From the NCBI GenBank assembly GCA_036365515.1, contig CM070873.1, positions 222,134,876 to 222,198,875 on the forward strand: DNA of 64,000 bases. Direction: 5' to 3'. The notes below the pieces were generated by a model. The model saw nothing but the letters and a program-made list of their open reading frames with translations, was not told the origin of the DNA and did not search any database. This DNA is from Torymus aiolomorphi. Its lineage: Eukaryota > Arthropoda > Insecta > Hymenoptera > Torymidae. The position numbers and the translations under genes are program-made. Shown here piece by piece: positions 60,250 to 64,000 of the stretch. Numbering within the stretch: the first letter of the stretch is position 1; each line of letters begins with the position of its first letter.

Positions 60250-61900
60250 AGGATGTCCGGTGCTTTGTCGAAGGCACGTCAAAGGGCGCTCGTACTGTTT
60301 TTTCACCAGCCCGTACGACTTTTTCACCTGATGGTTTAACATTTTTTTTTTCATTTTACAACTATTTATGAGGATTAAGGTGTACCTGGGCAAGGGGAAA
60401 TGAGCCTTTTTAGAGGAAAGACTTTTCAGTTTTGAGGAGTAAACCAAAGCCTAAGATGTGAGACTTTGGATTGAGATATTCTTCTTATATATTTCATGTC
60501 TTTCTTTATATAAACAATATTGAGTAATAGTGATTATATTATTATAATGATTTACTATTATTTAATTCTAGCAGAATTCAATATTAAAGAATATCAATAT
60601 TTTTTTAATATGCATTTCAAAAATATTATTATTTTAATCAGTAATAATAATGCTATTCTTTTAATCAAAACACCGCGAAAAAATATTATCTTTGTACTTG
60701 AAAGATAAATCCGGCTACTCCATTCACGCGGGGAGTACATTGCAGTACAATGGCCACTTAAGGTCAGTGCAATTGTTTCCATTTTCGCGGTAAGAGTTCA
60801 CGATGGTCGGTGCCTTTCATCGGAAACGTCTACTTCTTCATCTCGGTCATAAGCTCCACTGCTCGTTCGAGTCTTTTCGCGGAGGCGCGACAAAAAACCA
60901 ATTAGAAAATACAAGAAGAGTTCGAACACATTCTCTCATTCTCGCTCGCACGTATCCCATCATTACTTGTCGACCGCGAACTGTCTCTTCCGTTTTTTTT
61001 TTTCGTTTCTTTATAAGGCTTTGTTATGAGTCTACCTATTACCTATTGTCTTTCTGTTTTTTTATATTTTTATGTATTATATAGTTTTCCGGACGAAAAT
61101 AATTAATTTTTTTCATGCCGTACTCGGAAATTAACATTGTCTAAGATTAATTATTTGTTGCGAGATTAGTTTGTAAAAGTTTCATTTTTGTATATTACAT
61201 TATAAATACGATCTAAGAAAAAAATTTGTATTTGATTATTCTTATACGAAGTAAAAATGAAAATTATACACATAGGTATATCTCGGAACAGCAACACAAG
61301 ATATATAATATATTGTAAAGGCTTAAGATACTAATTATTGATATTCTAAATAAAGAAATTATTTTGCCACAAACAATGGAAATATGCTATAAGTATACTA
61401 TTTTATTCTCGATACTATATTCTTCCATTTATAATATTAATTTTATTCCAACCACTATTTATTTTTGTTAGCATTATTCATACCTACAGAAACAAGTGTA
61501 GGAAAAGAAAGATACAGATAAGCATACCTGTATAACTGTACACATACAAAATTAAACAAAAGTTGATAATAATAGAAACATATAATGATGAGCGAGAAAA
61601 CATTATTACCGATTGTTTCATGAAATGATAATATTATTAAGATATTAAAAGAGCGTATGCTGGAGTGAAGTTATTTTCATTCATACTGACATTACTAATG
61701 AATAACATAAAGAACTTTGATATGCATAATAATATTTTACTGCAGAAAATATTTATATATAAGTTGTTGATTCTTAAAATACTCAAAACGAAGTTGTAAA
61801 AAAGTAAAGTTATTTGCAAATCTTTGCATTAAAAATGCATTTTTCAAACCCTGTTTATTTTTCTTTCATTTTTTTTACAATAAATACATCCTCTTGTCTC
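60250..61900. other. AT-rich spacer
   Basis: AT-rich with a slightly GC-richer patch at 60710-60970. T-run at 60991-61003. No gene or element recognised. Confidence 0.4.
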
Positions 61901-63560
61901 ATTCTCTCTCTCCGCCATTAAACTTCATTCTTTTTACAACATCAACGCTGAGGTTGCACGCTCGCGATTCAATAATTCCGTTTCGTGTCTCTCGCGCACA
62001 CGCACCCGCGGTAATTCTCTTTCTCTTTCGCAAACCGTAGGTACTGCAACAATAATGCTTCAGTGTTATACCTTGCGGCCTTGCTTTCTCTCTCACTCTC
62101 TCGAGTCGCGAGATCGGCCGAGTTCTTCGAGGAACGCGTAAACTCCTTTGCTCTCGAGTGCGCATTATGTGTTTATCCCTCTTCTCCCTCTGTTTCTCTC
62201 TCTCCCTCTCGTTCTCCTTCGTAGCTTGGACTCGCGTGATCCCACAGGTAGGTATAAGGCGCGGACACAGCGAGCAAAAAGAGAAAGTTGTCGATGAGCG
62301 GCGTCCGCAGGTGCTGCAGTGCGAGCTGCGCACGATGCACCCACACCGAAAAGCGGCATATTCGCGAGTAAGGAAGAAAAAGACGAGGCAAAAGATGAGA
62401 GTGGAGAGCGGGGGAGGGGGAGATTCAAGGTCGCGGCCGTGCGAGCATCGCCGGACGGACGACATGGGCGCCAAGGAAGCGTTTTTCGTTCACCGAAAGC
62501 GAGAGTGGAGACGAGAGCGAGCAGCGAGAGAGGGGCACTGGGTACCGAGGGCTAATAATTAGGAGACATAAAGTGACGGAGAGAGAGAGGAAGCGATGAA
62601 AGCTGTGCTGTGCAGTTGCGAGTTCAGAGAAGATTGGCTAACTGCCCGTTGCGCACATGTGCGCGCGCCAGTGCACACGAGAGTACGGACAAAAATACGT
62701 AAAATTACACATAAGTATATACCCTAGGATATGCGTCGTGTAAAAAATGCACACTTACGCACGTATAGGTGAGCGTAAAGGACACGTACACGTATATATA
62801 TATACATATATATCAGGGCAGAAGAGGAGATGAAAAAGCGATAGCGATAAGAATGGCACTTGAAGAAAGGGAGACAATTCCAGGAAGAGTACATCGGCCG
62901 AGTTGTGCAACGCCTTCTCTGAAGGTTTAAAGCCGAAAGGCTTATACCCCCGCTCGCTCGCGTATTACACAAGTGCACGCACTGCACGCGCTGCAGAAAG
63001 CCCGCAAAGTATGATTTCGCCGTTATAAAGGGGACGCCAGGCCCGCGGGCAGGGATTGACGCCACACAGCCCCAGAGCCACTTGGCGGTGGTGCAAGAGG
63101 GCGCGAGGTTATGTACAGGGGGAGAAGTCGCCCGTACGACGCCGATGGAAGAGGAGCCGGTGATGGGCGCGCGAATACAATAAACGAAGACAAATAAACC
63201 GCGCGCAAAACCGTAAGGCCGAATCCCCTCGCGCGAGGGTTCGAAAAGTGCTCGTTTTAGCTTGTAAGGATGTACGGGGGACGCGCGCGCGCGAGGCGTT
63301 GCATCGCGGTGCGTTAGTGCACTGTGATTACTGGACGCGCGTGTTGTTGAGGAGTACCGAGCAGGCTCCAAATTTCGAGACTTTTACAGGCGCGCGTATA
63401 GTGATTTCATTTCTTTCTTTACTCGGGCAGAGCGTTTACGGGATTTCTACGTTGCCTATAATGCTCTCGTTTTCCCAAAGCGAGAAGGAGGCACTTTTAC
63501 GGTAGGGCTGGGAAGAAAGGAAGCGGGTTTATTTTACTCGTAAGCGATTGTAAATAGGTT
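61900..63560. other. GC-rich island 28
   Basis: Long island with CT-rich DNA at 62165-62220, CGCGCGCGCG at 63281-63292, and a TATATATATATACATATATATC stretch near 62795-62813. The frame 62724-63371 minus (215 codons) is long but compositionally ordinary for the island, with no recognised domain, and overlaps a plus frame at 63248-63505. Confidence 0.5.
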
Positions 63561-64000
63561 TCGCAAATTGATTTCAAGACTTTTTATAACTTGTATTTTT
63601 GAGCAGCGGTAAGAGTAATTTTATTGCTCTATTTCACCTGCGAATTGGTTTTGACTTTTGAGTTTCACCATAAATACAATAAACATCCAACGATTTTGAA
63701 ATAGATAACGCGAAATGTCAAATCTTCGTTAAAAAAAAAAAACGTGGGACGCAAACGAAACTGTCTAGAACTTCAAACTAAGTGGTACAGACAAGCTGAA
63801 ATCCCAGCGCATCCTAATTATACGGCAAAAAAAATGCCCGCCTACACGCGACGCGTTTCCACATACTTTTTTGTGTACTCCGTGTCGCGTCGCAGCAGCG
63901 GCGTGTGCCCGCCGAGTGAATTTTCAGGTGCCACGTCCGCCATGCACACAACTGCGCCGCGCCAACTGACTCATTATATATACGCACCTATACCGGCTGA
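63560..64000. other. AT-rich spacer and start of another island
   Basis: AT-rich to about 63840, including an A-run at 63731-63741, then GC-rich again to the window end. Nothing further recognised. Confidence 0.4.

Noticed and set aside
62852..62875. AATGGCACTTGAAGAA, resembling the start of miR-263a
   Set aside because: One mismatch within the first 16 bases and divergent afterwards. No complementary arm lies within about 100 bp on either side, so no hairpin can form.
62724..63371. 215-codon minus-strand open frame
   Set aside because: Overlapped by frames on the other strand, contains TATATA-derived Tyr/Ile strings, and matches no family I know.
1..64000. CRISPR array, bacterial operon or phage
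   Set aside because: No regularly spaced direct repeats, no ribosome-binding-site-led gene strings and no prokaryotic protein families. The composition and repeats are those of insect nuclear DNA.

Overview
This window looks like insect nuclear DNA, most likely from a hymenopteran (parasitoid wasp, ant or relative). That identification is inferred from composition alone, because no gene in the window names the species. The clues are very uneven base composition, abundant undepleted CpG (many CGCGCG runs), long GA/CT and TA microsatellites, short TA-flanked inverted-repeat elements, and no compact bacterial-type genes. I found no protein-coding gene that I can identify. Nearly all long open frames lie in GC-rich, GA/CT-rich stretches where stop codons are rare. 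They translate to low-complexity Ser/Leu/Arg strings and overlap on both strands. The window is best read as intergenic DNA, or as the inside of one or more very long introns.

Layout: from 0.4 to 42.6 kb the sequence alternates between about two dozen GC/CpG-rich islands (roughly 0.4-1.7 kb each, with GA/CT tracts, CGCG runs and TATATA steps) and AT-rich spacers with little structure. The islands resume at 51.75 kb and continue to the end. Points of regulatory interest inside islands are five CACGTG E-boxes within 388 bp near 31.3-31.7 kb, a perfect CRE (TGACGTCA) at 22.18 kb beside a TATTTAAA box, and a TATATAAAAG box at 29.27 kb.

The gap between 39.4 and 51.75 kb holds most of the mobile-element-like structures. 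They are: a 1.0 kb element with inverted halves (40,091-41,107); a 2.95 kb composite foldback element built from three module types, apparently with a TA target duplication (43,724-46,675); several palindromic hairpins (46,993-47,100, 47,650-47,773, 47,898-47,954); two copies of one TA-flanked MITE (47,309-47,543 and 49,313-49,591) on either side of an 807-bp, almost indel-free palindrome (48,415-49,221); a 155-bp hairpin (49,732-49,886); and a tRNA-derived SINE on the minus strand (about 50,455-50,697). Another TA-flanked foldback MITE lies at 57,088-57,298.

The best coding-like signal is at 58,368-58,587. Two open segments in one frame are separated by a 30-nt GT-AG stretch that contains both in-frame stops. 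It could be a pair of exons with an ultra-short intron or a decaying gene fragment. I do not recognise its family.
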